Assembly: GCF_026008495.1 (NCBI RefSeq)
Contig: NZ_BQUN01000012.1
Coordinates: 122,452-186,451 of the forward strand
DNA from: Streptomyces sp. A012304
GTDB taxonomy: Bacteria > Actinomycetota > Actinomycetes > Streptomycetales > Streptomycetaceae
Direction of reading: 5' to 3'
DNA: 64,000 bases
Under the pieces are notes generated by a model. It worked only from the letters and a program-made list of their open reading frames with translations, ran no database searches and was not told the origin of the DNA. Made by a program: the position numbers and the translations under genes. Of the stretch, positions 46,900-56,030 are shown piece by piece (the stretch's first letter is position 1; the number at the start of each line of letters is the position of its first letter).

Positions 46900-46959
46900 C
46901 GTCACTCGCCCCTCGCCTGAGCTGGGCGAACGGCGAAAAAACAGGGAAAGAGACTCGCC

Positions 46960-47601
46960 ATGGAAACGGCGCCACGCACGGGGCTGCGGGAACGCAAGAA
47001 ACAGCGCACCCATGACGCGCTGGTGCGGGCCGCCCTGGAACTGTTCACCTCCCAGGGGTACGAGAGCACCACCGTCGACGAGATCGCCGAGGCGGTCGAC
47101 GTCTCCCAGCGCACCTTCTTCCGCTACTTCGCCGGCAAGGAGGAGGTCGCGCTCGCCCTGGCCGACATGACCGTGACGCGCTTCGTGCAGGCGGTGCGCG
47201 AGCGACCGGCCCACGAGGCCCCGATGGAGGCGCTGCGCCAGGCCGTCCTGGAGAGCTGGAACTCGCTGCACGAGATCGTCGCCTCCGTCGTGCCGGTGGA
47301 GCTGCATCTGCGCATGTACCGGGTGATCGAGTCGACGCCCGTGCTGCTCGCGGCGTATCTGCGGCGCTCGGCGGAGGTCGAGGAGGCGATCGCCCGGGTG
47401 ATCGCGGAGCGCGAGGGCGTGGACGTGGACGCCGACCCGCGGCCACGGCTGGCGGTGGCCGTGTTCGGTGGGGTGATGCGGGTGACGGAACGGCAGTGGA
47501 GCACGGGCGCCGACTTCAGCGTGGAGCGCGTCCGCGCGCTGACGGCCTCCTACCTGGACCAGGTGGGACCGGCCCTGCTGGGCGACTGGCGCACGACCTG
47601 A
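46960..47601 (+). CDS. TetR-family transcriptional regulator
   Basis: The 213-residue protein has a TetR N-terminal HTH (about residues 13-60): RKKQRTHDALVRAALELF, TTVDEIAEAVDVSQRTFFRYFAGKEEV. A helical ligand-binding domain follows with PRPRLAVAVFGGVMRVTERQW. It probably represses the divergent DHA2 exporter and itself through the operator between them, and is released by a pump substrate. The ATG follows GGGAAAGAGA. Confidence 0.92.
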   Translation: METAPRTGLRERKKQRTHDALVRAALELFTSQGYESTTVDEIAEAVDVSQRTFFRYFAGKEEVALALADMTVTRFVQAVRERPAHEAPMEALRQAVLESWNSLHEIVASVVPVELHLRMYRVIESTPVLLAAYLRRSAEVEEAIARVIAEREGVDVDADPRPRLAVAVFGGVMRVTERQWSTGADFSVERVRALTASYLDQVGPALLGDWRTT

Positions 47602-47692
47602 CAGCTCTCATGACCATCACACGGTCATCGAAACGTGATCCCTGTCACTCAGGCCTCGCGAGACCTTCTCGTTCTCCTAGTGTGTCCTCCCA

Positions 47693-48910
47693 GTGACTTC
47701 CTTCGACACCTCCCCGCAACTCAATGTGTGGCGCGCGCTCCTCGCGCTGGCCGTGGTGTTCCTGATGCTCGCGACGACCGGCTGGACCGCCGTACGCCAC
47801 AACAGGGAGACCACCGCGCTCCAGGCGTCGCTGTCGGCCTGGGAGCGCGCACGCGTCGACGGGCGCCGGCTGCCCGACCCGCACGCGGCGCCCGCCCACC
47901 TCGCCCGGTTCTTCGCCTCGCTCACCGCCGCGCAGCGCACCCGGCTCGCCCACCGCTACCCGCTCGCGGTCGGCAACATGAACGGCGCCCCGGTCGAGCT
48001 GCGCTACCGCGCCAACCGGGTCGCGCTGCTCCAGCAGGTGCTGGTCGAACGCGCCCGCATGCGCGACAGCCGGCTCACGCCCGCCGGACAGCACGAGGCC
48101 GGCCGGCGCATGCACCGCTTCGAGTCGCTGAGCGACACCACCCGGCAGATCCTCGCCTTCGACCCGGAGGGCTCCGGCCGCGCCGCCGAGGTCTTCGGCG
48201 ACCTCGACCGGGCCGAGCGGATCTCCGTCGTGGTGCCCGGCGTCGACACCGCGCTGCTCACCTTCCAGCGCACGAACCGCAAGTACTCCGCGCCCGTCGG
48301 CATGGCCCAGGCCCTGTACGCGGCCGAGCGCGAGGTCAGCCCCACGACGCGGACGGCCGTGATCGCCTGGGCCGACTACACCTCCCCCGCCGGTCTCGGC
48401 ATCGACTCGGCCACCGCGATGCGCGCCGAGTACGGCGCCGTCCGGCTGAACGCGCTGCTGCGCGCCCTGCCCGGCAGCGCGCCGGTCTCCCTGTTCTGCC
48501 ACAGCTACGGCTCGGTGCTGTGCGGGGTCGCCGCGCACGCGATGCCGGCCCGGGTGACCGACATCGCCGTGGCCGGCAGCCCCGGCATGCGGGTGGAGAA
48601 GGCCGCCCAGCTGGGCACCTCCGCCCGGGTGTGGGCGATGCGGGACGCCGACGACTGGGTGCAGGACGTGCCCTACCTGGAGGTCGGCGGTCTCGGGCAC
48701 GGCGAGGACCCGGTGTCGGCGGCGTTCGGCGCGCGTGTGCTGTCCGCGCGGGAGGCCCGGGGTCACGGCGGCTACTTCGAGCCCGGCACCGACAGCCTGC
48801 GCAACTTCGCCGGTATCGGCACCGGCGCGTACCGGTCGGTGCGGTGCGCGGGAGACGATGACGTCTGCCGGGAGGGTTTGTCCGACACGACGACGGCCCA
48901 ACGCGCGTAG
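47693..48910 (+). CDS. DUF1023 alpha/beta hydrolase, membrane-anchored
   Basis: The 405-residue protein has one N-terminal membrane helix (about residues 13-35, ALLALAVVFLMLATTGWTAV), a helical linker, and a C-terminal alpha/beta hydrolase of the DUF1023 family. The nucleophile elbow is SLFCHSYGSVLCG, and later GSPGM, DADDW and a His near RGHGGYF complete the probable triad. It is an extracellular-facing or secreted esterase/lipase-like enzyme of unknown substrate. The GTG at 47693 is chosen. An ATGACC/GGTCAT inverted repeat lies about 65 bp upstream. Confidence 0.85.
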   Translation: MTSFDTSPQLNVWRALLALAVVFLMLATTGWTAVRHNRETTALQASLSAWERARVDGRRLPDPHAAPAHLARFFASLTAAQRTRLAHRYPLAVGNMNGAPVELRYRANRVALLQQVLVERARMRDSRLTPAGQHEAGRRMHRFESLSDTTRQILAFDPEGSGRAAEVFGDLDRAERISVVVPGVDTALLTFQRTNRKYSAPVGMAQALYAAEREVSPTTRTAVIAWADYTSPAGLGIDSATAMRAEYGAVRLNALLRALPGSAPVSLFCHSYGSVLCGVAAHAMPARVTDIAVAGSPGMRVEKAAQLGTSARVWAMRDADDWVQDVPYLEVGGLGHGEDPVSAAFGARVLSAREARGHGGYFEPGTDSLRNFAGIGTGAYRSVRCAGDDDVCREGLSDTTTAQRA

Positions 48911-48975
48911 AGAAGCAGGAATTGCGGCGCGCCCGGGGAGGCGACGAAGGAGCTCTCCCGCTTACGATGAGCCGC

Positions 48976-49818
48976 ATGGGTGACGTACTGGCCGGATTTC
49001 ATGCCGCCTGGGAGTTCGAGTCCGACTCCGTCCTCATCCGCTACGAACGGGGGTTGCGCACACCCAAGCTGCTGGCGGCGCTCGGGGAGCGCCGCATCCC
49101 CCTGGCGGCGATCGCGGGGGTGACGCTCGAACCCGGCAAGCGCGGGACCGTCGTGCTGCGTGTGGAACCACGGGCGGGCGCCGATCCGCTGATCGAGGCG
49201 GCGGCGGGACAGCTGAAGGAGCCCGCCGATCCCTACCGGCTGGTGCTGCCGGCCGAGCGGGAGGTGCTCGCCGAGTACTACGCCGACGAGCTGCGCGCCC
49301 GGCTGACCGGGCCCGGGCCGGCGGAACGGTTCCTGGTGGCCGCGCCCCCGGTGCCGCTGTCGTTCAAGGCGTACGACGCGAAGGCGTCCTTCGACGGGCG
49401 GACCGTGCACTTCCGGTGGTTCTGGACGGGGGCGTCGTCGGCGAAGTGGAAGGCCGGCGACCAGAGCTTCGCGGTGTCCGAACTGAGCGGGGTGGAGTGG
49501 CGGTCGCCGGAGGTGTTCGAGGGGTATCTGCGGCTGCTGCGCGGCGAGAGCGCGCCGGCGCAGGCGGACCATGATCCGGCGGCCGTGGTATTCGGTCTGG
49601 GGTACGGGCCGGTGCACGAGTCGCTGCCGTTCGCGGCGGCGGTCCTGGCGGCGGTGCGCGTCCGGGGGCCGGTGGCAGCGGTCGCGGCCACCGGCGCCCG
49701 GCGTGACCCGGCGGACGTCGCCGAGCGGATCCGCCAACTCGGGGAGCTGCACCGGGCCGGGCTGGTCACCGACGAGGAGTTCTCCGTGAAGAAGGCGGAG
49801 CTGCTGGCGGAGCTGTGA
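48976..49818 (+). CDS. DUF4429 protein with C-terminal SHOCT domain
   Basis: The 280-residue protein begins MGDVLAGFHAAWEFESDSV and has two DUF4429 repeats. Each starts with a strand such as FESDSVLIRYERG or FDGRTVHFRWFW and contains a basic Val/Leu core. A typical SHOCT helix pair ends it: IRQLGELHRAGLVTDEEFSVKKAELLAEL. It is cytoplasmic and may be membrane- or oligomer-associated; the function is unknown. Upstream in-frame ATG at 48967 is an alternative. Its TGA abuts the stop of the convergent aldo/keto reductase gene (TGATCA). Confidence 0.82.
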   Translation: MGDVLAGFHAAWEFESDSVLIRYERGLRTPKLLAALGERRIPLAAIAGVTLEPGKRGTVVLRVEPRAGADPLIEAAAGQLKEPADPYRLVLPAEREVLAEYYADELRARLTGPGPAERFLVAAPPVPLSFKAYDAKASFDGRTVHFRWFWTGASSAKWKAGDQSFAVSELSGVEWRSPEVFEGYLRLLRGESAPAQADHDPAAVVFGLGYGPVHESLPFAAAVLAAVRVRGPVAAVAATGARRDPADVAERIRQLGELHRAGLVTDEEFSVKKAELLAEL

Positions 49819-50835
49819 TCACTCCCGGCCGGCGGAGGTGAACGTCATGTCGGCGTAGCGGTCCCCCGCCACCTGGTCCGCGATCGGCTCCAGCAGGGAC
49901 AGCTCCTCCCGCGTCAGCTCGACGGCCACCGCCGCCACGTTCTCCTCCACCCTGCCCGGCCTGCGGGTGCCCGGGATCGGGACGACCGGCAGGTCGTGGA
50001 CGCGGGCCTGCTGCTGGACCCAGGCCAGGGCGATCTGGGCCGGCGAGACGTCGTGGGCCCGGGCGACCCGGCGGACCGGGTCGAGCAGGGCCGCGTTCGC
50101 CGCCGCGTTCTCACCGGTGAAGCGGGGCTGCTGCCGGCGGAAGTCGTCGGCGGTGAGGTCCCGGTCGGCGTCGGTGAAGGAGCCGGTGAGGAAGCCCCGG
50201 CCGAGCGGGGAGTACGGGACGAGGGTCACGCCGAGTTCCCGGCAGGCCGGTACCACCTGGTCCTCGATGTCCCGGCTGAACAGCGACCACTCCGACTGCA
50301 CTGCCGCGATCGGATGCACCGCCTGTGCCGCGCGCAGCTCGGCGGCGGTGACCTCGCTCAGGCCCAGGTGCTTGACCTTGCCCTCGCGCACCAGCTCGGC
50401 CATCGCGCCGACGGTCTCCTCGATCGGTACGTTCACATCGCGCCGGTGCATGTAGTAGAGGTCGATGACGTCGACGTCCAGGCGCTTCAGGCTGTCCTCG
50501 ACGGCCTGGCGGAGGTAGGGGCGGTCGTTGCGGATCACGCGCCGCGTGGGGTCGTCCGGCGGGATCGACAGGGCGAACTTGGTGGCGATCACCACCTCGT
50601 CGCGGTGGGCCTTGAAGAACGGGGCGAGGAAGCGCTCGTTGTCGCCGGCGCCGTAGGCGTCCGCCGTGTCGTAAAGAGTGACGCCCAGCTCCAAGGCGCG
50701 TTCCAGCGTGGCCCGGGACTCCCGCGCGTCGGAGGGGCCGTACGCGAAGCTCATGCCCATGCAGCCGAGGCCCTGGACGCCGACCTCGGGGCCGTCCTCG
50801 CCGAGCGGTGCCGTCGGGATCGTGCGGTCGGTCAT
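49819..50835 (-). CDS. aldo/keto reductase
   Basis: The 338-residue NADPH-dependent TIM-barrel reductase has the catalytic tetrad Asp56 (YDTADAYG), Tyr61, Lys86 (ATKF) and His130 (YYMH). A C-terminal VPIPGTRRPGRVEENV serves for NADPH binding. It belongs to the large soluble AKR group related to YajO and Tas-like enzymes. Its ATG overlaps the TGA of the MerR regulator (ATGA), so both are made from one message and the regulator likely governs this gene. Confidence 0.93.
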   Translation of the reverse strand: MTDRTIPTAPLGEDGPEVGVQGLGCMGMSFAYGPSDARESRATLERALELGVTLYDTADAYGAGDNERFLAPFFKAHRDEVVIATKFALSIPPDDPTRRVIRNDRPYLRQAVEDSLKRLDVDVIDLYYMHRRDVNVPIEETVGAMAELVREGKVKHLGLSEVTAAELRAAQAVHPIAAVQSEWSLFSRDIEDQVVPACRELGVTLVPYSPLGRGFLTGSFTDADRDLTADDFRRQQPRFTGENAAANAALLDPVRRVARAHDVSPAQIALAWVQQQARVHDLPVVPIPGTRRPGRVEENVAAVAVELTREELSLLEPIADQVAGDRYADMTFTSAGRE

Positions 50836-51290
50836 CGGTTCCCCCCGGAGTAGAAAGTGATCTTGCGGTCGAGCACGGCGAGCGTGTCCTGGAGTTCCGC
50901 GATCCGCGCCCGGACGTCCCGGCGGGTCTCCTCCAGCAGCTCGCGCCGCTCGTCGTACGTGCCGTCGCCCTCACGGACCAGCTCGGCGTACCGGACCATG
51001 TCGGCGACCGGCATGCCGGTCAGCCGCAGCTTCCCGACGAGGTCGAGCCAGTCCAGGTCGCGGTTGCTGTAGCGGCGCTGGCCGGTGTGCGAGCGGTCGA
51101 CGTGGGCCATCAGCCCGATCCGCTCGTACCAGCGCAGGGTGTGCGCCGTCAGGCCGGTGAAGGCGACCACCTCACTGATCGTGTAGCTGTCCTGCCCGTC
51201 AGGGCGGGGATGCCGCCGGGGCGGGGCGGAGCAGATGTCCGCGGGATGCGCTTGTTCGGTGGTCACGGGCGTGGTCTGCAACACCGTCAT
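50832..51290 (-). CDS. MerR-family transcriptional regulator
   Basis: The 152-residue protein has a 35-residue variable lead, then the MerR HTH YTISEVVAFTGLTAHTLRWYERIGLM, a wing with SHTGQRRYSNRDL, and a dimerising coiled coil (RRELLEETRRDVRARIAELQDTL). No Cys cluster is present, so it is not a thiol/metal sensor of the MerR/CueR type. The ATG at 51290 (or GTG at 51296) lies just after a promoter-like region that contains a perfect palindrome. It is translationally coupled to the aldo/keto reductase. Confidence 0.92.
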   Translation of the reverse strand: MTVLQTTPVTTEQAHPADICSAPPRRHPRPDGQDSYTISEVVAFTGLTAHTLRWYERIGLMAHVDRSHTGQRRYSNRDLDWLDLVGKLRLTGMPVADMVRYAELVREGDGTYDERRELLEETRRDVRARIAELQDTLAVLDRKITFYSGGNR

Positions 51291-51307
51291 GGCCACCACG
51301 CTATGAC

Positions 51308-51325
51308 CTTGGAGTGCGCTCCAAG
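51308..51325. promoter_or_regulatory. MerR operator palindrome
   Basis: CTTGGAG-TGCG-CTCCAAG is an exact 18-bp palindrome. On the minus strand it lies just before a TCATAG -10-like box, the position where MerR proteins untwist an over-long spacer. It should be the site for the regulator whose gene follows directly. Confidence 0.65.
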
Positions 51326-51365
51326 CAAGCGAAACGGGTAAGAAGTCCGAAGGTAGGCTCGTGCC

Positions 51366-52202
51366 ATGTCGCTGAAGAGCCTCACCCTGATCGAGAACTG
51401 GCCGGTCCCCTCCGCCGCGGCGGGTGTCGTACGGGCCGACGGTACGGTCCTGGGCACCCACGGCCCCGTCGGGCGGCGCTTCCCGCTGGCCTCGGTCACC
51501 AAGCCGCTCGCCGCGTACGCCGCGCTCGTCGCGTACGAGGAGGGGGCGATCGAGCTGGACGAGCCGGCCGGGCCGCCCGGGGCGACGGTCCGTCATCTGC
51601 TCGCCCACACCTCCGGGCTCGCCTTCGACGAGCACCGGGTGACGGCGGCGCCCGGTGAGCGGCGACTGTACTCCAACGCCGGGTTCGAACAGCTCGGCGA
51701 CCACATCGCGAAGGCGACGGACATCCCCTTCGCCGAGTACCTGCGGCAGGCGGTGCTGGAGCCGCTGGGCATGACGGCGACCTCGCTGGAGGGCTCCCCC
51801 GCGAAGGACGGGGTGTCGACGGTCGAGGACCTGCTGCGGTTCGCGGCGGAGGTGCAGGCGCCCCGGCTGCTGGACGCGCGCACGGTGGCGGCGGCGATGA
51901 CCGTGCAGTACCCGGGCACGAAGGGCGTGCTGCCGGGGTACGGCCACCAGAACCCCAACGACTGGGGGCTGGGCTTCGAGATCCGGGACTCCAAGTCCCC
52001 CCACTGGACGGGCAGCTGGTCCTCGCCGCGGACGTTCGGGCACTTCGGGCAGTCCGGTACGTTCCTGTGGATCGACCCGGACGCGGGCCTCGCGGGGATC
52101 GCGCTGACGGACCGCGCGTTCGGACCGTGGGCGGTCGAGGCGTGGCCCGGCTTCACGGACGCGGTCCTCGCGGAGGTCAAGGGCTCCGGTACGGCACGCT
52201 GA
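51366..52202 (+). CDS. serine hydrolase, beta-lactamase family (class C fold)
   Basis: The 278-residue protein has S-x-x-K in PLASVTKPLAAY, Y-x-N in LYSNAGFEQLG, and HFGQSGTFLW as the third element (HxGxxG type). No signal peptide is present. It resembles cytoplasmic esterase/EstB-type members rather than a drug-resistance beta-lactamase. It starts 75 bp from the MerR start on the other strand. A DUF-like neighbour is not seen; the kinase gene begins 55 bp downstream. Confidence 0.87.
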   Translation: MSLKSLTLIENWPVPSAAAGVVRADGTVLGTHGPVGRRFPLASVTKPLAAYAALVAYEEGAIELDEPAGPPGATVRHLLAHTSGLAFDEHRVTAAPGERRLYSNAGFEQLGDHIAKATDIPFAEYLRQAVLEPLGMTATSLEGSPAKDGVSTVEDLLRFAAEVQAPRLLDARTVAAAMTVQYPGTKGVLPGYGHQNPNDWGLGFEIRDSKSPHWTGSWSSPRTFGHFGQSGTFLWIDPDAGLAGIALTDRAFGPWAVEAWPGFTDAVLAEVKGSGTAR

Positions 52203-52257
52203 TCCCCTCGGCTAACCTCCCTCTTCACAACACCTATGTGGATCTCGGGGGAGAGCG

Positions 52258-54063
52258 ATGGCAGGGGCGCGACCGGGCGGTCAGTTCCGTCCGTTGGAGA
52301 GCGGCGACCCGACGACGGTGGCGGGCTACCGTCTCGCGGCACGGCTCGGCTCGGGCGGCATGGGCACGGTGTACCTGTCGTACACGCCCGGCGGTCATCC
52401 CATCGCCCTCAAGACCATCCGGCCGGAGCTGACCGAGGACCCCGAGTTCCGCCGCCGGTTCAAGCAGGAGGTGCAGGCCGCGCAGCGGGTGCAGGGCCTG
52501 TACACCGCGCCGGTCATCGACTACGACACCGAGGGCGCCCAGCCGTGGCTGGCCACCGCCTATGTGGCCGGCCCCTCGCTGGCCTCCGCCGTCGGCGAGC
52601 ACGGGCCGCTGCCGGTGCCGTCGGTCCTGCTGCTGCTCGCGGGGATGGCGGAGGCGCTGTCGGTGATCCACGGGGCGGGCATCGTGCACCGCGACCTCAA
52701 GCCGTCCAACGTGCTGCTCGCCTCCGACGGCCCGCGCGTGATCGACTTCGGCATCGCCCGGGCCGCCGACGCGACGGCGCTGACCGGCACCGGCGTCTCC
52801 ATCGGCACCCCCGCCTTCATGTCGCCCGAGCAGGCCGCCGGCAAGCCGATCACGCCCGCGTCGGACGTGTTCGCCCTCGGCCAGGTGGCCGCGTTCGCGG
52901 GGCGCGGCACGGGGGCGTACGGGGACGGCCCCTCGCACGCGGTGCTGTACCGGATCGTGCACGAGGAGCCCGACCTCCGCGGGCTCCCCGGACAACTCGC
53001 CTTCATCGCCCGCTGCCTGGCCAAGGAGCCGGCCGAGCGGCCCTCCCCCGCCGAGATCATCACCCTGTGCCAGGAGGCGTCGCCCACGCCGCTGCGCCAG
53101 TCCGGGTCGTGGCTGCCGGAGGCGATCACCGAGCAGATCACCCAGCGGGTGTCGGCGTCGGCCGCGCTGGCGGCGACCCCGACGGCGACGGCGGCCCCCG
53201 CGCCCACCGCCCCGGTCACCCAGCCGAACGCGGCCCCGGCGCCCACCGCCCCGGTCACCCAGCCGCACGCGGCCCCGGTGGCGCACACCCCCGCGACGCC
53301 CGTACCGCCCGCCGCGCCCCCGGCCGCGCCGATCCACGCGGCGCCCACGGCGGCGGCCCCCCATGTGCCGCCGGCGCCCGGCCCCGTCGGCTACGGGCCC
53401 GCCGTCCACCACCAGCCGTCGTACGGCCCGCCGGCCGCGCCCGCGCCGCCGGCGTTCGGCCGGCAGCCGGGCTGGCGGCCGCTCCCGGTGCCGCCCAAGC
53501 GGAACAACGTCGGCAAGTGGATCGGGATCGGCATAGCGGCGGTGATGGGCCTGTTCTGGCTCAGCAGCTGCGCCTCCGTCCTCAAGGGCCTGGGCGACTC
53601 CTCGGATGGCTCCTCGGGCAGCTCCGGGAGCGCGTCGGGCAGCGCGAGCGCCAAGCCGCTGCCCGACCCCAAGCCGGTCAGCTACCGGGGCATCAACATC
53701 CCCGACGGCTACTACGTGCAGTTCGCGGACTCGCCGCCCAGGCCGAAGGACGACGAGGGCAACTTCTACTCCAGCGACCTGTCCCACTACGACGACGAGC
53801 TGCGCAGCGGCAACGACAGGATCGTCCTGCTCAACAACGCCCAGCAGGGCTCGCTGAAGACCTGCCGCGAGGAGACCCGGTACGCCGAGAGCGTCTCGCT
53901 CTCCCAGCTCTCCAAGGGCTCGCAGTTCTGCGTGCACACCGGCTCCGGGCACATCGCCCTGGTCACCTACAGGGGCAGCGCGCCCGAGAGCGACCCGAGC
54001 GACTACGTCTCGCTGGACCTGACGATCTGGCGCAACGCCGAGGACCCCGACGCCGAGGGGTGA
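52258..54063 (+). CDS. transmembrane Ser/Thr protein kinase (PknB-type kinase domain, non-PASTA)
   Basis: The 601-residue protein has an N-terminal kinase domain (about 24-275): Gly loop RLGSGGMGTV, Lys52, catalytic loop HRDLKPSN (Asp146), DFG at 163-165, and an activation segment with GTPAFMSPEQ. A Pro/Ala-rich juxtamembrane stretch contains two exact-like 13-residue repeats. One membrane helix (about 421-438) follows, then a Ser-rich stalk and a 150-residue outer domain with two Cys that could form a disulfide (TCREE, FCVHTG). The sensor domain is unrecognised. It likely phosphorylates cytoplasmic targets in response to an outside signal. Confidence 0.93.
   Translation: MAGARPGGQFRPLESGDPTTVAGYRLAARLGSGGMGTVYLSYTPGGHPIALKTIRPELTEDPEFRRRFKQEVQAAQRVQGLYTAPVIDYDTEGAQPWLATAYVAGPSLASAVGEHGPLPVPSVLLLLAGMAEALSVIHGAGIVHRDLKPSNVLLASDGPRVIDFGIARAADATALTGTGVSIGTPAFMSPEQAAGKPITPASDVFALGQVAAFAGRGTGAYGDGPSHAVLYRIVHEEPDLRGLPGQLAFIARCLAKEPAERPSPAEIITLCQEASPTPLRQSGSWLPEAITEQITQRVSASAALAATPTATAAPAPTAPVTQPNAAPAPTAPVTQPHAAPVAHTPATPVPPAAPPAAPIHAAPTAAAPHVPPAPGPVGYGPAVHHQPSYGPPAAPAPPAFGRQPGWRPLPVPPKRNNVGKWIGIGIAAVMGLFWLSSCASVLKGLGDSSDGSSGSSGSASGSASAKPLPDPKPVSYRGINIPDGYYVQFADSPPRPKDDEGNFYSSDLSHYDDELRSGNDRIVLLNNAQQGSLKTCREETRYAESVSLSQLSKGSQFCVHTGSGHIALVTYRGSAPESDPSDYVSLDLTIWRNAEDPDAEG
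53200..53277 (+). repeat. 39-bp tandem duplication in the kinase linker
   Basis: The 39-bp unit 53200-53238 is repeated at 53239-53277 almost exactly and encodes APTAPVTQP(N/H)AAP twice in the disordered juxtamembrane region. Confidence 0.85.
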
Positions 54064-54070
54064 GCGCCGC

Positions 54071-54727
54071 TCACGCCGACATCTCCCACAGCAGCACCTC
54101 GGCCGGGCCCGCCGCCGCGAGGAGCTCCAGGTCCTTCTCCCCGGCGGCCCGCACGGCGTCCCCGGGCCCCAGCTCGTGCGGACCGATCCGTACGACACCG
54201 CGCACCACGTGCGCGTACATGTACGCCGCGTCCGGCACCGCCGTCCGCTCCCCCGTCGCGAGCCGCCGCACATGCAGCATCGCGCCCGCCCCGGGGACGG
54301 CGTACGGGGTGGAGTCGGCGATGCCGCGGACGATCTCGTAGGACGGGTCGCCGCCGGGCTCCAGCGGGCTCAGCCACATCTGCACGAAGGTCAGCGGCAC
54401 CGGGCCGTCGTTGCGCTCGACGTGCCGCACCCCGCCCGCGGAGCTGAGCCGCTGCACGTCCCCAGGGCGCACCAGCGTCTCGTGTCCGGCCGAGTCGCGG
54501 TGGGTCAGCTCGCCCTCCACCACCCAGGTCACGATCTCGGTGTGGCTGTGCGGGTGCTCGTCGAAGCCGGCGCCGGGCGCGAGCCGCTCCTCGTTGCAGG
54601 CGATCAGCGCGCCGAAGCGGAGGTTGTCCGGGTCGTAGTGGGACCCGAAGGAGAAGGCGTGCCGCGTCCGGATGCCCGCGGCCGGGTCCCCGCCCGGATA
54701 GCGCCCGTCGGCGCGGCGTACGTCCAT
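54071..54727 (-). CDS. pirin family protein
   Basis: The 218-residue bicupin has the iron-site residues His58 and His60 (DEHPHSHTE), His102 and Glu104 (VRHVERN) typical of pirins. Members act as iron-dependent quercetinases or redox regulators. The ATG at 54727 is preceded by weak sequence only; a GTG two codons before it is an alternative. It is convergent with the kinase gene (7 bp between stops) and divergent from fasR. Confidence 0.9.
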   Translation of the reverse strand: MDVRRADGRYPGGDPAAGIRTRHAFSFGSHYDPDNLRFGALIACNEERLAPGAGFDEHPHSHTEIVTWVVEGELTHRDSAGHETLVRPGDVQRLSSAGGVRHVERNDGPVPLTFVQMWLSPLEPGGDPSYEIVRGIADSTPYAVPGAGAMLHVRRLATGERTAVPDAAYMYAHVVRGVVRIGPHELGPGDAVRAAGEKDLELLAAAGPAEVLLWEMSA

Positions 54728-54823
54728 CACGGGACCACGGTAGACCCGTCCCCGCTGGTGCGGGCCCTCCACGGGCGACCCCGGCGGCACACGCTCACGT
54801 CCCGATAAGGCAGTCTTGTCCCC

Positions 54824-56029
54824 GTGCCCGAACCCGAAGCCAGCCACACCGAACCCGCAGCGCACGGCGTCCACCCGCACTCGGCGACGCTGAAGCGGCT
54901 GGAGAAGTCCTCCGGCAGTCTCGCCGCCCAGGCCATCGCGCGCATGGACGAGACCCTGCCGTGGTACCGGGCGATGCCCCCGGAGAACCGTTCCTGGATC
55001 GGACTGGTCGCCCAGGCTGGCATCGCGGCCTTCACGGAGTGGTTCCGGCGGCCGGACGCCCCGCAGGCCATCTCCACCGACGTCTTCGGGACCGCGCCGC
55101 GCGAGCTGACCCGGGCCATCACGCTGCGGCAGACCGTGGAGATGGTGCGCACCACCATCGAGGTCATGGAGTCCGCGATCGACGAGGCCGCGGCGCCGGG
55201 CGACGAGAGCGTGCTGCGCGAGGCGCTGCTCGTGTACGCGCGCGAGATCGCCTTCGCCACCGCGCAGGTGTACGCGCAGGCCGCCGAGGCGCGCGGTGCC
55301 TGGGACGCGCGGCTGGAGTCGCTGGTCGTCAACGCCGTGCTGAGCGGGGAGGCCGACGAGGGCGCCGTCAGCCGGGCCGCCGCGCTCGGCTGGAACTCGC
55401 CGGAGCATGTGTGCGTGGTGCTCGGCACCGCCCCCGACGGCGATTCCGAGCTGACCGTGGAGGCGATCCGGCGGGCCGCCCGGCACGCCAAGCTCCAGGT
55501 GCTCACCGGGGTGCTGGGGGCCCGGCTGGTGGTCATCGCGGGCGGCAGCGACAACCCGCTCGCCGTGGCCAAGTCGCTGATCGGGCCGTACGCCGCGGGC
55601 CCGGTCGTCGCGGGGCCCGTGGTGCCCGACCTGCTGGCCGCGACCCGGTCGGCGCAGGCGGCGGCGGCCGGGCTCAAGGCCTGTTCGGCGTGGCAGGACG
55701 CGCCACGGCCGGTCCTGGCGGACGATCTCCTTCCGGAACGTGCGATCGCCGGTGATCCCAGCGCGCGCGAACAGTTGGTGGAGGAGATCTACAGACCGCT
55801 GGAGGAGGCCGGCTCGGCGCTATTGGAGACACTCTCCGTCTACCTCGAACAGGCGTCCAGTCTGGAGGGTGCGGCGAGGATGCTGTTCGTCCATCCCAAC
55901 ACCGTGCGCTACCGGCTTCGACGTGTGACTGACGTCACCGGTTGGTCGCCTTCGGATGTACGCTCGGCGTTCACCTTGCGCATCGCGCTGATCCTGGGGC
56001 GTCTGATCGACGGAGATCCCCAGAGCTAG
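54824..56029 (+). CDS. fasR: PucR-type regulator, probable fatty acid synthesis activator FasR
   Basis: The 401-residue protein has a helical N-terminal region, a GGDEF-like central region as in PucR/CdaR proteins, and a C-terminal PucR HTH: LETLSVYLEQASSLEGAARMLFVHPNTVRYRLRRV. In Streptomyces the gene directly before fabD encodes FasR, which activates the fabD-fabH-acpP-fabF operon (established for S. coelicolor, recalled). The GTG at 54824 is the annotated type of start. The assignment rests on position and family. Confidence 0.88.
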   Translation: MPEPEASHTEPAAHGVHPHSATLKRLEKSSGSLAAQAIARMDETLPWYRAMPPENRSWIGLVAQAGIAAFTEWFRRPDAPQAISTDVFGTAPRELTRAITLRQTVEMVRTTIEVMESAIDEAAAPGDESVLREALLVYAREIAFATAQVYAQAAEARGAWDARLESLVVNAVLSGEADEGAVSRAAALGWNSPEHVCVVLGTAPDGDSELTVEAIRRAARHAKLQVLTGVLGARLVVIAGGSDNPLAVAKSLIGPYAAGPVVAGPVVPDLLAATRSAQAAAAGLKACSAWQDAPRPVLADDLLPERAIAGDPSAREQLVEEIYRPLEEAGSALLETLSVYLEQASSLEGAARMLFVHPNTVRYRLRRVTDVTGWSPSDVRSAFTLRIALILGRLIDGDPQS

Positions 56030-56030
56030 C

